Made by a program: the position numbers and the translations under genes. Of a DNA stretch of 64,000 nucleotides, positions 39,270 to 49,405 are shown piece by piece (the first letter of the stretch is position 1; each line of letters begins with the position of its first letter). The notes beneath the pieces were generated by a model. That model worked only from the letters and a program-made list of their open reading frames with translations, was not told the DNA's origin and did not search any database. The DNA is taken from positions 3,854,001 to 3,918,000 of the forward strand of contig NZ_CP034015.1 of the NCBI RefSeq assembly GCF_003855395.1. Reading direction: 5' to 3'. This stretch comes from Shewanella livingstonensis (GTDB lineage Bacteria; Pseudomonadota; Gammaproteobacteria; Enterobacterales; Shewanellaceae).

Positions 39270-39296
39270 GTAGACCTACCAATATGAAGAAAGTTC
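39270..39296 (-). promoter_or_regulatory. Sigma-E-dependent promoter of rpoE
   Basis: Minus-strand GAACTT (-35) and GTCTAC (-10) are separated by 15 nt, matching the sigma-E consensus GAACTT-N15/16-TCTRA. It starts 65 nt upstream of the rpoE ATG, giving the expected positive autoregulation. Confidence 0.8.
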
Positions 39297-39439
39297 GATG
39301 TTGAATTAAAAAAAGTTAATTTATTTTGCATATAAAAAAAATATCTAAGCAAAATATCAATAAAATACGCTGTAAAAGTACCCAGTCTGAGTAATTTGAT
39401 TTACTATGATCAAACCACTAAGCCACACCATGATACCTG

Positions 39440-41056
39440 ATGAAACAAGCAGTTGAACATCAATCTGACATTTTGGTCATCGGCAGCGGCGCTGCTGGAC
39501 TAACTTTAGCACTACATCTTGCTGAAAAATCAAAAGTAATTCTTCTTTCGAAAGGTCCGTTATCTGAAGGATCGACTCTATATGCTCAAGGTGGAATCGC
39601 CTCTGTTTTTGATGAAAGCGACACAATTGAGTCCCACGTCAACGATACCTTAATCGCTGGCGCCGGATTATGTGATAAATCAGTTGTGACATACACCGCA
39701 GAAAATGCCAAAAGCGCCATGCAATGGTTAATTAATTGTGGTGTGGCATTTGATAAAGAAGAAACCTTAGCTGGAGTCGATAACAGCACCGCCCCCTACC
39801 ACTTAACTCGTGAAGGCGGGCATAGCCATCGTCGTATTCTGCATTCTGCCGATGCAACGGGTAAAGCGGTGCAAACCACTTTGCAAGAACGGGCTATCGC
39901 TCACCCAAACATACAAGTACTTGAACGTTACAATGCGATTGATTTAATCACCACGCGAAAATTGCATCGACCGGGTAACCGTGTACTTGGTGCTTATGTA
40001 TGGAATCGTGATGAGGAACATGTAGAAACCGTAAGAGCCAAGTTTGTTGCACTAGCAACAGGTGGCAGCTCAAAAGTTTACCAATATACCTCGAATCCGG
40101 ATATCGCCAGTGGCGATGGTATTGCAATGGCATGGCGTGCAGGTTGCCGTATTGCCAATATGGAGTTTAATCAATTCCATCCAACGTGTTTATTTCACCC
40201 TAATGCCAGAAACTTCTTATTAACGGAAGCATTACGTGGTGAAGGGGCTTATTTACGTCGCCCTGATGGCAGCCGCTTTATGCCCGACTTCGACGAAAGA
40301 GCAGAACTCGCTCCTAGAGATATTGTTGCTCGCGCAATTGATTATGAAATGAAACGTTTGGGCGCCGATTGTGTCTATTTAGACATAAGCCATAAACCTG
40401 CTGATTTTATCATTAAACACTTCCCAACCATTTATCAGCGTTGTCTTGAGTTGGGTATTGATATCACTAAAGACCCCATTCCAGCGGTTCCAGCAGCGCA
40501 CTATACCTGCGGTGGTGTGATGACAGATCTTCATGGTCAAACAGATATAAATGGCTTATATGCTATTGGTGAAGTGGCCTACACCGGCTTACATGGCGCT
40601 AACAGACTCGCGAGTAATTCACTACTTGAGTGTTTAGTCTTTGCCCGTGCAGCTTCACAAGATATCGAAGGTCTGTTGCATAAAATACCAATGCCTTGTC
40701 CGATACCGGTATGGGATGAGAGCAAAGTCACTAACTCAGATGAAGAAGTCGTCATCGCCCATAATTGGCACGAATTACGACTCTTTATGTGGGACTACGT
40801 CGGAATAGTTAGAACAGATAAGCGATTAGAACGAGCTCTGAGACGATGCTTGATGCTGCAACAAGAAATTGAAGAGTATTATTCAAACTTTCGGGTAAGT
40901 AACAACTTATTAGAACTGCGAAATTTAGTCCAAGTAGCAGAACTAATCATTCGATGTGCAATGGACCGTAAAGAGAGTCGAGGTCTTCATTATAATCTTG
41001 ATTATCCGAAACAAATCGACAACCCTAAACCAACCATCTTACAACCTGGCAATTAG
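39440..41056 (+). CDS. nadB: L-aspartate oxidase
   Basis: FAD enzyme that oxidises L-aspartate to iminoaspartate, the first step of NAD synthesis. The 538-residue protein has the FAD dinucleotide motif [13 protein letters not shown], the substrate-loop segment [14 protein letters not shown], and the catalytic/FAD region [15 protein letters not shown] with [10 protein letters not shown]. It is divergent from rpoE, as in E. coli. The partner nadA is not in the window. Confidence 0.97.
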   Translation: MKQAVEHQSDILVIGSGAAGLTLALHLAEKSKVILLSKGPLSEGSTLYAQGGIASVFDESDTIESHVNDTLIAGAGLCDKSVVTYTAENAKSAMQWLINCGVAFDKEETLAGVDNSTAPYHLTREGGHSHRRILHSADATGKAVQTTLQERAIAHPNIQVLERYNAIDLITTRKLHRPGNRVLGAYVWNRDEEHVETVRAKFVALATGGSSKVYQYTSNPDIASGDGIAMAWRAGCRIANMEFNQFHPTCLFHPNARNFLLTEALRGEGAYLRRPDGSRFMPDFDERAELAPRDIVARAIDYEMKRLGADCVYLDISHKPADFIIKHFPTIYQRCLELGIDITKDPIPAVPAAHYTCGGVMTDLHGQTDINGLYAIGEVAYTGLHGANRLASNSLLECLVFARAASQDIEGLLHKIPMPCPIPVWDESKVTNSDEEVVIAHNWHELRLFMWDYVGIVRTDKRLERALRRCLMLQQEIEEYYSNFRVSNNLLELRNLVQVAELIIRCAMDRKESRGLHYNLDYPKQIDNPKPTILQPGN

Positions 41057-41088
41057 TCATCATTAAGAGAATGAGTTAATTGATACTG

Positions 41089-41559
41089 CTAATAACTCAC
41101 TAATAGACGACACAGATTACGATATGCTGTGTCGTCTAACATATCATTCCACACTAGCAATAACTGATATTCTGCCGTTTTAGTGTTCTGCAAATAAATT
41201 ATGCACAACAATGGACTAATATACGGTTTTTTACTGAGCCTTATTTTTTGGGTGTGTCCACTAAGATCTAATAATGTACCAGTCCCTTTATCACCAAAAG
41301 TAAGCAAGCAACGCCAACGTGAGACGCTACGCCAAGCATAAGTAAATATGATAATGATAACGATGAATAATAGCGTTTGAAGGATGTTGTATATCAAGGA
41401 AGGATAGTGAGGCCAAGCCAAAAAACTACTTAATATCACAGCGAAAAAGGCCACTAAGGCTCCACGCTGTAAAAACGAAGCACTCAATGCAAATTGCTGC
41501 ATATAAGTGCTAGTATTACTTGACGAATCTTCCGCCGAGTTAAGGTGCTGCTCTTCCAC
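41089..41559 (-). CDS. ygfX: YgfX-family membrane protein
   Basis: A 156-residue inner-membrane protein with a charged N-terminus and two adjacent hydrophobic helices (about residues 32-50 and 56-75), then a cytoplasmic domain. It matches the YgfX/CptA type encoded after sdhE, described in E. coli as a cytoskeleton-targeting toxin counteracted by SdhE; whether that holds here is unknown. The GTG start overlaps the 3' end of sdhE by 20 nt and has no ribosome binding site of its own, so translation is probably coupled to sdhE. Confidence 0.78.
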   Translation of the reverse strand: MEEQHLNSAEDSSSNTSTYMQQFALSASFLQRGALVAFFAVILSSFLAWPHYPSLIYNILQTLLFIVIIIIFTYAWRSVSRWRCLLTFGDKGTGTLLDLSGHTQKIRLSKKPYISPLLCIIYLQNTKTAEYQLLLVWNDMLDDTAYRNLCRLLVSY

Positions 41560-41779
41560 GGACTTTTATTATCATTTGAGCTAATAATGGATCTTGGCAT
41601 TGTTCATGACCCATAAACCACGCAAATAACTCCGGGTCCTCACACTCTAATAACCGAATAAAAGTGGTTTTATCATCATCGGACATGGCTTCATATTGGC
41701 TTTCGATAAAAGGTTGAAGCAATATATCTAATTCTAACATTCCGCGACGACATGCCCAGCGTACGCGAGCTATATTCAT
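41540..41779 (-). CDS. sdhE: FAD assembly factor SdhE (YgfY)
   Basis: Promotes covalent flavin attachment to the succinate dehydrogenase and fumarate reductase flavoproteins. The small helical protein contains the RGxxE motif (WACRRGMLELD) and the conserved FIRLLECEDPELFAWFMGHE segment. I give the ATG at 41779 (79 residues), but a TTG at 41788 has AGGAG 7 nt upstream and may be the true start. The upstream neighbour is nhaR; ygfX overlaps the end. Confidence 0.93.
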   Translation of the reverse strand: MNIARVRWACRRGMLELDILLQPFIESQYEAMSDDDKTTFIRLLECEDPELFAWFMGHEQCQDPLLAQMIIKVRGRAAP

Positions 41780-41818
41780 TAATTCCAACACAATTCTCCT
41801 GATTTCTAATATCACAAG

Positions 41819-42742
41819 CTAGCTTATACGGTGCTCAAAATCTTGTACTTGTTTATCTCGTCCTGCAAATAGTTCACCAAAATCCGTTGCCAGTAATGAC
41901 TTTACCGCAGGATGTTGGATCATTCTCTCGGCGAACATCACATGGTATTCTTCTTTGATATCGGTTGTTTCACCGAGCAGTACCATACCTTGTGACAGTA
42001 TATCATGACGATAAATAGACGGTGCGACAAAAATTCCTTGATTAAAATAGCCGAATGCTTTCATCATTTCTGCATCGTCAAACTCACCCAAGATACTAAC
42101 ATTAAGACTTTTTTCAGCAAACCAACCGTGTAACTGTTGTCCCAATGATGTCCGCTTACCTGGGATCAATAATTTACGCTGCTCAAGACAAGCTGGAAAA
42201 GGAGTTAAGATTTTTTCAGCGCAGAAGAAACTCACACCGCATTCGCCTAGCTTTTTAGATAGAATCTCAGGATATTTCAACGAGCCGCCAGCGCAATCAG
42301 ATAAAATCATGTCTAGCTTATGCTCACGTAAACGCTCAATAAGACTATCGTGGGTTGATTCATAACACGCCAAATGTACCGACCCGTCATTAGGGATCAC
42401 GGTTAACAATACTCTACTCACTAAGGCTTTAGATAAAGCATCGGCAATACCGACTTCAAACAGCAGTGAATCATCTTTTTGATAATTAAGTATATCGAGC
42501 ATTTCATAGCTAAGACTGAACATCTTATCGGCATAACGAAAGACTAACTCGCCTAGTTCAGTTGCCTCCAAGTTACGCCCAACACGCTTAAAAACCGCTC
42601 CTTTCAATCTTTGTTCTAATGAGCGAATCTGACCTGTAATGGTCTGAGGAGCAAGGCATAATACTTCTGCGGCTTTAGTCACTGAGCCTTTTTTTTGTAC
42701 CATCCAAAAATAATATAAATGGTTATAATTTAAATGCTGCAT
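41819..42742 (-). CDS. nhaR: LysR-family activator NhaR
   Basis: Sodium-responsive transcriptional activator of nhaA in E. coli. The N-terminal winged helix (HLNYNHLYYFWMV, GSVTKAAEVLCLAPQTITGQIRSLE) and the effector domain (HKLDMILSDC, GECGVSFFC, LGEFDDAEMMKAFG, FAERMIQHPAVKSLL) align closely with E. coli NhaR along the whole length. The ATG at 42742 gives 307 residues with the family N-terminus; the longer frame to 42769 adds nine residues. It lies downstream of nhaA on the same strand, with a terminator and another gene between. Confidence 0.94.
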   Translation of the reverse strand: MQHLNYNHLYYFWMVQKKGSVTKAAEVLCLAPQTITGQIRSLEQRLKGAVFKRVGRNLEATELGELVFRYADKMFSLSYEMLDILNYQKDDSLLFEVGIADALSKALVSRVLLTVIPNDGSVHLACYESTHDSLIERLREHKLDMILSDCAGGSLKYPEILSKKLGECGVSFFCAEKILTPFPACLEQRKLLIPGKRTSLGQQLHGWFAEKSLNVSILGEFDDAEMMKAFGYFNQGIFVAPSIYRHDILSQGMVLLGETTDIKEEYHVMFAERMIQHPAVKSLLATDFGELFAGRDKQVQDFEHRIS

Positions 42743-42885
42743 ATCAATCACTAACCTAACAAAATTCACTCACACTACTATAGCAAATAAACCGCAACTT
42801 CTATTGCTCATTAATCGATACTAATCAACAACAATATTAGTTCACCATAGTTAGTTACCATATTGATTAGCCAAGATTAACCATA

Positions 42886-42910
42886 AAAAACGCAGCCAAA
42901 CGGCTGCGTT
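42886..42910 (-). terminator. Rho-independent terminator of the nhaA operon
   Basis: Minus-strand AACGCAGCC / GGCTGCGTT with a short loop and a T run, 15 nt after the Rap1a-like gene. It separates nhaA from nhaR. Confidence 0.88.
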
Positions 42911-42924
42911 AAGTAAAGATCGAG

Positions 42925-43311
42925 TTACTGACTCCGTCGGCAATCCATTAAACTAGTGATCACTGACTCAAGCTCGTCACTGTTATTAACATTGTTTAAC
43001 GACACCTGCTCTGTGAGTGCTGATACAATTTCAGATTTTACCGGTATATGACTAGAGCAATAATTCAAATTCGCCGATTGGTAACGTTTTCCTGCTCGGT
43101 ATTTTAGTGCTCTTGACTCGTAATCGTTTGGATTAATTCTTTTCTTTGCCAAATCATCCCGATACATTAGTGCACCATCGACCACACCTTCTAGATAACT
43201 TTGGCAAGTCGGTGAATCAGATGATTTTAGACAAACATTAAATGATTCAGCCGATGCAGGAATAACAAAACTGGTCAGTAGTATTCCGAAAGTCAATTTA
43301 TTCAATTTCAT
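42925..43311 (-). CDS. Secreted Rap1a/Tai-like protein, coupled to nhaA
   Basis: A 128-residue exported protein with a clear signal peptide ([21 protein letters not shown]). The mature part has four cysteines and the pattern [13 protein letters not shown] near residue 36, then C-x-S at about 86 and a terminal CRRSQ, which resembles the Rap1a/Tai immunity-protein fold first known from type VI secretion. No effector gene is nearby, so an immunity role is doubtful; the family name describes a fold here. Its ATG overlaps the nhaA stop codon (ATGA), so it is translated together with the antiporter. Confidence 0.7.
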   Translation of the reverse strand: MKLNKLTFGILLTSFVIPASAESFNVCLKSSDSPTCQSYLEGVVDGALMYRDDLAKKRINPNDYESRALKYRAGKRYQSANLNYCSSHIPVKSEIVSALTEQVSLNNVNNSDELESVITSLMDCRRSQ

Positions 43312-44483
43312 GATTTTACTCCATTTTCAGGCAGTACCTTGGCTAACCAAAAGTAACCAATCACAGCCGCAAATAACGATCCTGTTAAAATACCTAGTCT
43401 TGCATAATCACCAAATGCAGCGGGTGAGTGTTCAAATGCTAACGAAGCAATAAACACCGACATGGTAAAGCCAATACCACACATAACAGCAACGGGTATG
43501 ATATGCCTCCAGCCAATGCCTGGTGGTAATTCAGCTAGCTTCAGTTTTACCGCTAAATAACTAAATAACAGCACTCCAATCGGCTTACCTAACAACAGAC
43601 CCATGATAATACCCAGGGTGATAGGTTCAGCAAATGTATCAAATGACATATTCGTTAATGACAAACCTGCATTCGCAAAAGCAAATACCGGCAAGATCAT
43701 AAAGGTACTCCACGGGTGTAGCTTATGCTCTAAATGCTCCGACGGTGAGGAACCATCTTTGGCTCTAAGCGGAATACAAAATGCAATAATCACTCCCGCC
43801 AATGTCGCATGTACTCCAGACTTTAATACTGCAACCCATAAAACAAAACCGAGTAAACCATACGGCAGAATTGAACTGACTCCTTTCCTGTTTAGTGCGA
43901 CCATCAACACGATCGATACCGCGGCAATCACCAAACTAAGCATTGATAAATCAGTGCTATAAAACAGAGCAATAATGACAATGACTCCTAGGTCGTCAAT
44001 AATCGCCAGAGCTAATAAAAACACTTTTAACGCTACGGGCACACGACTACCGAGTAGTGCCATAATACCTAGTGCAAAGGCGATATCAGTAGCAGCAGGA
44101 ATGGCCCATCCGATCTGAGTTTCTGGGTTTGAATAATTAAATGCTAAGTAGAATAATGCCGGAAACACCATGCCACCAATAGCAGCAAAACTGGGCAATG
44201 ATGCCTTAGCTACGCTCGACAGCGCACCTTCAAGTAATTCACGCTTTACTTCTAAACCGATTAATAAAAAGAATAATGCCATCAAGCCATCATTAATCCA
44301 CAGTAACAGCGGCTTATCGATATCAAGATCACCTACTCTAAACTGCACTTCAGTGCCTAAGAAATCTTGATATACAAACGCTAACGGTGAATTGGCTAAA
44401 ATCATCGCCAATGCGACAGCAACGATTAATAAAATGCCGCCCGCAGACTCTTGGCTTAAGAAGTTTTTAATTGCACGTTCCAT
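43308..44483 (-). CDS. nhaA: Na+/H+ antiporter NhaA
   Basis: Inner-membrane antiporter that extrudes sodium in exchange for protons at alkaline pH. The 391-residue protein has 11-12 hydrophobic segments. The ion-binding Asp pair is in [19 protein letters not shown], and the unwound-helix region [19 protein letters not shown] precedes it. It heads a two-gene operon with the Rap1a-like gene; the regulator nhaR lies just beyond. The 5' leader contains three consecutive hairpins. Confidence 0.97.
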   Translation of the reverse strand: MERAIKNFLSQESAGGILLIVAVALAMILANSPLAFVYQDFLGTEVQFRVGDLDIDKPLLLWINDGLMALFFLLIGLEVKRELLEGALSSVAKASLPSFAAIGGMVFPALFYLAFNYSNPETQIGWAIPAATDIAFALGIMALLGSRVPVALKVFLLALAIIDDLGVIVIIALFYSTDLSMLSLVIAAVSIVLMVALNRKGVSSILPYGLLGFVLWVAVLKSGVHATLAGVIIAFCIPLRAKDGSSPSEHLEHKLHPWSTFMILPVFAFANAGLSLTNMSFDTFAEPITLGIIMGLLLGKPIGVLLFSYLAVKLKLAELPPGIGWRHIIPVAVMCGIGFTMSVFIASLAFEHSPAAFGDYARLGILTGSLFAAVIGYFWLAKVLPENGVKS

Positions 44484-44528
44484 ATAACACTCCTAAAAAA
44501 ACAATAATATAAGTCTATCTGAATCATT

Positions 44529-44599
44529 GAAACAATAATAATCGATTGTTTCTTGATATTAACTCGGTATTTCCGAGGTATCAAGTCTCGATAAGACTT
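44529..44599 (-). other. Three consecutive hairpins in the nhaA leader
   Basis: Within the region 45-117 nt upstream of nhaA are three inverted repeats: AAGTCT/AGACTT (44583-44599), CTCGG/CCGAG (44563-44577) and GAAACAAT/ATTGTTTC (44529-44552). Their close spacing suggests a structured 5' untranslated RNA or operator DNA for NhaR. No known riboswitch class could be assigned by eye. Confidence 0.45.
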
Positions 44600-44729
44600 C
44601 TTTATATTTTTATTCAAGTCATGTAGACATTGTGAAGCATAGCGTAGATTAAGCCGTGACCTACAGATTAGGCGGTGTAAATTAACCATCAGTTGGGTAT
44701 AATCTACAAAAGTAAAAAGGATTAAACAG

Positions 44730-45581
44730 ATGAAACAATATCTAGATTTGTGCCAGCGTATTGTCGATGAAGGCGAATGGGTCAATAATGCTCGCACTAA
44801 CAAAAAATGTCTAACCGTTATAAATGCCGATCTTGTTTATGACGTTGCAAACAATCAATTTCCGCTAGTTACAACACGTAAAAGCTTTTGGAAATCAGCC
44901 ATTGCAGAGATCCTTGGTTATTTACGTGGCTATCAAAATGCTGCGGACTTTAGAGCGTTAGGCACTAAAACCTGGGATGCCAACGCCAATGAAAACCAAG
45001 CATGGCTAGATAACCCAAATCGCAAAGGTCCCGATGACATGGGATTAATTTATGGAGCATTAGGACGTGCATTCCCAAAACCCGATGGTGGCCATGTTGA
45101 TTTATTGCAACAGATTGTCGATGATTTAACCGATGGCATCGATAATCGTGGAGAGATTTTAACCTTCTTTCATCCAGGGGCATTTGACTTAGGTTGCTTG
45201 CGCCCATGTATGTACGAACACCACTTTTCATTGCTCGGTGATACCTTGTATCTCAATAGCACTCAAAGAAGCTGTGATGTCCCTTTAGGGTTAAATTTCA
45301 ACATGGTACAAGTTTATGTACTACTGGCATTAATGGCGCAGATAACAGGCCATAAAGCCGGTAAGGCGTATCATAAAATTGTTAATGCTCATATTTACGA
45401 AGATCAGCTTGAACCTATGCGCGATATTCAACTACAACGTGAACCCTTTGCCTCACCTAAGTTAATCATTAATCCAAAGATTAAAACCTTAAAAGACATT
45501 GAAACGTGGGTGACTTTAGATGATTTTAGTATTGAAGATTATCAGCATCACGACGCGATTAAATATCCTTTTGCTGTGTAA
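44730..45581 (+). CDS. thyA: Thymidylate synthase
   Basis: Methylates dUMP to dTMP using methylenetetrahydrofolate. The 283-residue protein shows [24 protein letters not shown] at the N-terminus (dUMP phosphate Arg), a catalytic Cys in the [12 protein letters not shown] region, [13 protein letters not shown], and the terminal IKYPFAV. A moderate insert after residue 85 is common in this group. AAAAGG precedes the ATG. In E. coli thyA follows lgt in the same direction as ptsP; here thyA faces ptsP and lgt is absent. Confidence 0.96.
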   Translation: MKQYLDLCQRIVDEGEWVNNARTNKKCLTVINADLVYDVANNQFPLVTTRKSFWKSAIAEILGYLRGYQNAADFRALGTKTWDANANENQAWLDNPNRKGPDDMGLIYGALGRAFPKPDGGHVDLLQQIVDDLTDGIDNRGEILTFFHPGAFDLGCLRPCMYEHHFSLLGDTLYLNSTQRSCDVPLGLNFNMVQVYVLLALMAQITGHKAGKAYHKIVNAHIYEDQLEPMRDIQLQREPFASPKLIINPKIKTLKDIETWVTLDDFSIEDYQHHDAIKYPFAV

Positions 45582-45601
45582 AACACATTTAGTTTATTAA
45601 T

Positions 45602-45641
45602 AAAAACGCCTTTGCTCAAGTACTTGAACAAAGGCGTTTTT
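45602..45641. terminator. Bidirectional Rho-independent terminator
   Basis: AAAAACGCCTTTG / CAAAGGCGTTTTT with a loop containing a smaller CAAG/CTTG stem, between convergent thyA and the TauE/SafE gene. Confidence 0.9.
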
Positions 45642-45654
45642 ATACCAATTCGGG

Positions 45655-46455
45655 TTAGCTCAACAACAGTTTTAGCCCTACAACAACAAGTAATCCTGCA
45701 AAGATTTTTTTCAATACGGGTGTTGGCCAAGAGCTTGCAGCTTTTACACCTATGGGCGCGCACAGAATTGAGCTAATAATAATACCGATTAATGCTGGTA
45801 AGTATATAAACCCAACCGATCCTTCAGGTAAATTGGGTACATCGAAACCCGCAATGATATAGCCAATGGTTCCTGATACCGCGATAAGCATTCCAGTTGC
45901 CGACGAAAACCCCACAGCTTGGCGCATTTGTAAACCACAATAGCTCAAAAATGGTACCAGTAAGACTCCACCACCAATACCCATTAAACCAGCAATTAGC
46001 GCTATCAACGATGAGATGATGAATAACACTACAAAACTAGGCAAACTGCTACCCGTTTTAACTTTAAATGGAAACGCCATTTGTGCTGCCATTAACACCA
46101 CAAAAATAGCAAAAGCCTGTTGTAAATCATCTGATGCTATTTGCTCAGATACAAATGCCGATGCTAAAGACCCTATCACAATCCCGGGGAAAATAGGTTT
46201 AAATAACTCCCAAGGAATATTACCGCGTTTATGGTGCGCAACGGCCGAAGACATTGAGGTTAAAATAATTGATGCCAGTGATGTAGCAATAGCAACATGA
46301 GTGATTTGTGCAGAGCCAATACCCACGGAAGGTAAAATGTATAACAGTGCAGGCACAATAATTAGCCCACCGCCAATACCTAACAGCCCAGCTAAAAACC
46401 CCACCACCGAACCCAACGCAAGGCAAATGAAAAAGACCTGTAGCAAACTATCCAC
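45655..46455 (-). CDS. TauE/SafE-family sulfite exporter
   Basis: Inner-membrane anion exporter of the TauE/SafE (DUF81) family, members of which move sulfite, sulfoacetate or other sulfur-containing organics. The 266-residue protein has eight or so hydrophobic segments in two repeats, each opening with a Gly-rich helix (GFLAGLLGIGGGLIIVPAL near residue 18 and ALIAGLMGIGGGVLLVPFL near 155). The substrate is not predictable. It is downstream of ptsP, 90 nt away on the same strand. Confidence 0.88.
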   Translation of the reverse strand: MDSLLQVFFICLALGSVVGFLAGLLGIGGGLIIVPALLYILPSVGIGSAQITHVAIATSLASIILTSMSSAVAHHKRGNIPWELFKPIFPGIVIGSLASAFVSEQIASDDLQQAFAIFVVLMAAQMAFPFKVKTGSSLPSFVVLFIISSLIALIAGLMGIGGGVLLVPFLSYCGLQMRQAVGFSSATGMLIAVSGTIGYIIAGFDVPNLPEGSVGFIYLPALIGIIISSILCAPIGVKAASSWPTPVLKKIFAGLLVVVGLKLLLS

Positions 46456-46545
46456 GATGACATCCTTAAAACTGACGTTTGGTTATATTATGAACCATTT
46501 TAAAAAATCATCTACGTGTTTTCATAGGCTGATTCAATCGCATTG

Positions 46546-48786
46546 CTAATCGATGTTAACTAAATCTGATAAATTATTTTTTCGTAAGAAATGAGCCAAT
46601 ATGCCCCTAACCTGGTTACCATTTGACTGTTGTAAAATAGATCCTAACAACTCAGTTAACTGTTGTTTTGATACTCGTCGAAGTAAAAAGTTAATTCTGG
46701 CTAAACTACCTTGATTCATGCTGAGTTTGTTATAACCCATAGCAACTAAAAGCAATGCGCCGTAAGGTTCACCGGCAAGCTCACCGCAAACACTAACATC
46801 TAAATCATACTGCTTACATTCATCCACAGCGCGTTTTAGTGCACGAAGAATCCCAGGATGGTAACTATCAAATAGCGAACTCACACTAGGATTATTGCGA
46901 TCGACAGCTAATAAATACTGAGTCAAATCGTTACTACCAACCGATACAAAGTCGACCCGACTAGCCACATCTTGTAATTGATACAATAATGCGGGTACTT
47001 CAAGCATAACGCCGATCTTAGGCCTCACTAAAATAGTATTTAACTCTTGATTCAATTCAGTAAATGCTTGCTCTAAATATTTTAATGTTTGATCTATTTC
47101 ATCAAGGTTACTGACCATCGGTAATAATATTTGCAATTGATTACCGTTGCCAGCGGCCTGCAACATCGCGCGTAATTGCACTAAAAATAACTCAGGATGA
47201 TCAAGCGATAAACGAATACCTCGCCAGCCTAAAAACGGATTGTCTTCTTTAATCGGAAAATACGGTAACGGCTTGTCACCGCCCACATCCAATGTACGCA
47301 TCACAACTGGTCTATCTCCTGCGGCACTTAATACCTGGCGATAGACATTAATTTGTTCACTTTCACTAGGAAAGCGTTGATGCAACATAAAAGGAATTTC
47401 AGTTCGGTACAATCCAATACCATCAGCACATTCAGCTATTTCAGAAGCAATGCCACTCAATAATCCAGCATTAAGATATAAGTGGATCCGCTGACCATCT
47501 GTGGTCACTGAAGGTAAGCTCAGCTCCGCAGAAAATTGCTTTTGCTTTTCAACATCGGCATCAATTAGAAGCTGGTATTCTTCAATCACGGCCGGCGACG
47601 GCGACACTAATAGCTGACCTCGATTAGCATTCAGAACTAATAGTTTTTGATCGATATCGATTGATAACACATCATCAACGCCAACAATGGCAGGTACACC
47701 TAAAGCACGCGCTAAAATAGCCGCATGGGCATTAACCCCACCACGTTCAGTGACAATACCCGCCAGTTTTTGACGAGGAAACTCAGCTAGCAAAGTAGCA
47801 TCCACTTCTTTAGCAACTAAAATAACCGGTTTATCAGGTTCTAATTCTAGTCGACCAGGCTCTATAAGTTGTCGAAGTAACTTTTGCCCAAGCTCGCGAA
47901 TATCACTGGCACGTTCTTTTAGATAAGGATCTTCCATCTCCAAAAACTGTTTGATATAACGAACCGAAACTCTGCTTACTGCAGATTCAGCCTGCCAGCC
48001 TAAAGCAACTTCTCGAGCATATTCACCACCAAGGCTAGAATCATCGAGCAGTAATTGAAATGCAGTGAAAATAGAGGCGACTTCAGCAGAGTTTTCACGT
48101 TCAAATCGTTGCGATATAGACGACAACATGTCTTTACAACGCTGCATAGCCAACTTTAAACGTTGAGTTTCAACATCAATATCAATACAGCGAACATCGG
48201 CTTGTTCCAGTGAGATAACACCGCCCAAAACCAACCCGTGAGCAATGGCAATGCCACTTGATGCATTCACACCACTAAAAAGCACTTGTTGTTGCACATT
48301 GGTAATGGCGGCTTTGTGCTTCAAACTGCGAACAACGACTGCTAGTTGAGCCGCTAGAGTCATTAAAAAGGCTTCTTCGCTTTCACTGAATTGACGGGCT
48401 TCTGGCTGTTGAACCACAATAACGCCCACAAGCTGTTTTTGAAAAATGATCGGCACAGCCAAAAATGCTCGATATTCTTCTTCTGCAGCTTCAGGGAATA
48501 ATTTAAATCGCGGATGAATACGAGCATCGGCAAGGTTTACGGCTTCTTCACGCTCTGCAACTAAGCCTACTAAACCTTCCGATAATGGCATGCTGACTCG
48601 ACCAACCGCGGACTTTTCGAGTCCTTCGGTCGCCGATAACACAAGATGTTGTTGTTCGAGGATATAAATAGAACAGCAGTGAGTTGCCATCGCTAATCGA
48701 GTTTGTGACACTAATACATTTAATGCACTTTCAAGGCTGCTGGCTCTGGCAACAGCTTGAGTGATATCCCTGAGCATATTTAACAC
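46546..48786 (-). CDS. ptsP: Nitrogen-PTS phosphoenolpyruvate-protein phosphotransferase (EI-Ntr)
   Basis: First component of the nitrogen-related PTS, passing phosphate from PEP to NPr (PtsO) and EIIA-Ntr. An N-terminal GAF domain (residues 1-165) binds small molecules such as glutamine in homologues. The phospho-histidine domain follows, with the active His in TERGGVNAHAAILAR, and then the PEP-binding TIM barrel (LYRTEIPFML, RTLDVGGDKPLPYF, VGSNDLTQYLLAVDRNN, CGELAG). Length 746 residues (E. coli 748). It is 24 nt after rppH, the conserved rppH-ptsP pair. Confidence 0.96.
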   Translation of the reverse strand: MLNMLRDITQAVARASSLESALNVLVSQTRLAMATHCCSIYILEQQHLVLSATEGLEKSAVGRVSMPLSEGLVGLVAEREEAVNLADARIHPRFKLFPEAAEEEYRAFLAVPIIFQKQLVGVIVVQQPEARQFSESEEAFLMTLAAQLAVVVRSLKHKAAITNVQQQVLFSGVNASSGIAIAHGLVLGGVISLEQADVRCIDIDVETQRLKLAMQRCKDMLSSISQRFERENSAEVASIFTAFQLLLDDSSLGGEYAREVALGWQAESAVSRVSVRYIKQFLEMEDPYLKERASDIRELGQKLLRQLIEPGRLELEPDKPVILVAKEVDATLLAEFPRQKLAGIVTERGGVNAHAAILARALGVPAIVGVDDVLSIDIDQKLLVLNANRGQLLVSPSPAVIEEYQLLIDADVEKQKQFSAELSLPSVTTDGQRIHLYLNAGLLSGIASEIAECADGIGLYRTEIPFMLHQRFPSESEQINVYRQVLSAAGDRPVVMRTLDVGGDKPLPYFPIKEDNPFLGWRGIRLSLDHPELFLVQLRAMLQAAGNGNQLQILLPMVSNLDEIDQTLKYLEQAFTELNQELNTILVRPKIGVMLEVPALLYQLQDVASRVDFVSVGSNDLTQYLLAVDRNNPSVSSLFDSYHPGILRALKRAVDECKQYDLDVSVCGELAGEPYGALLLVAMGYNKLSMNQGSLARINFLLRRVSKQQLTELLGSILQQSNGNQVRGILAHFLRKNNLSDLVNID

Positions 48787-48810
48787 TGTTCCAATCCTCT
48801 TTGAAATCAG

Positions 48811-49329
48811 TTAACTCCGTTGTTTGCTTCGTTTCTTACTAAACTCACGCGTTTGTAGCGCTAGTGTCGTCGATGCGAACTCTTTCATGACCTTTCTGTA
48901 TACGTCGCGCTTAAAAGACACTACCTGACGAACAGGATACCAATAACTAACCCAACGCCAATCATCAAATTCAGGATGACCAGAAGAGTTGAGGTTAATA
49001 GTATTATCATGACCTTTTAATTGTAGTAAAAACCATTTCTGTTTTTGGCCAATGCAAACAGGTTTGCTTTCTTGGCGAACCAAACGCTTGGGTAAACGGT
49101 AACGTAACCAAGATCGAGTGGACGTTAAAATTTGAACATGTTCAGGTCTTAGTCCCACTTCTTCGTAAAGTTCTCGATACATGGCTTCTTCTGCTGACTC
49201 GCCATCATCTAACCCACCTTGTGGAAACTGCCATGAATGTTGACCAAAACGTCTGGCCCACATAACTTGCCCAAAATTATTACAGATAATGATGCCCACA
49301 TTTGCGCGAAAGCCGTCGCTATCAATCAC
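48811..49329 (-). CDS. rppH: RNA pyrophosphohydrolase RppH
   Basis: Nudix enzyme that converts 5'-triphosphate mRNAs to monophosphate and so triggers RNase E decay. The Nudix box [20 protein letters not shown] is intact, preceded by QHSWQFPQ and followed by [21 protein letters not shown] chose the GTG at 49329 (172 residues): GGAG lies 5 nt upstream and the N-terminus then matches E. coli (M-ID-x-DG-x-R-x-NVG). An open frame to 49374 adds 15 residues. Confidence 0.95.
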   Translation of the reverse strand: MIDSDGFRANVGIIICNNFGQVMWARRFGQHSWQFPQGGLDDGESAEEAMYRELYEEVGLRPEHVQILTSTRSWLRYRLPKRLVRQESKPVCIGQKQKWFLLQLKGHDNTINLNSSGHPEFDDWRWVSYWYPVRQVVSFKRDVYRKVMKEFASTTLALQTREFSKKRSKQRS

Positions 49330-49405
49330 ATGGACTCCAAAGATAACAAATTTTATATCGTCTGATTGTTTCACAAAGCATGCCTATCGGCAAACCTCTA
49401 TTTAC

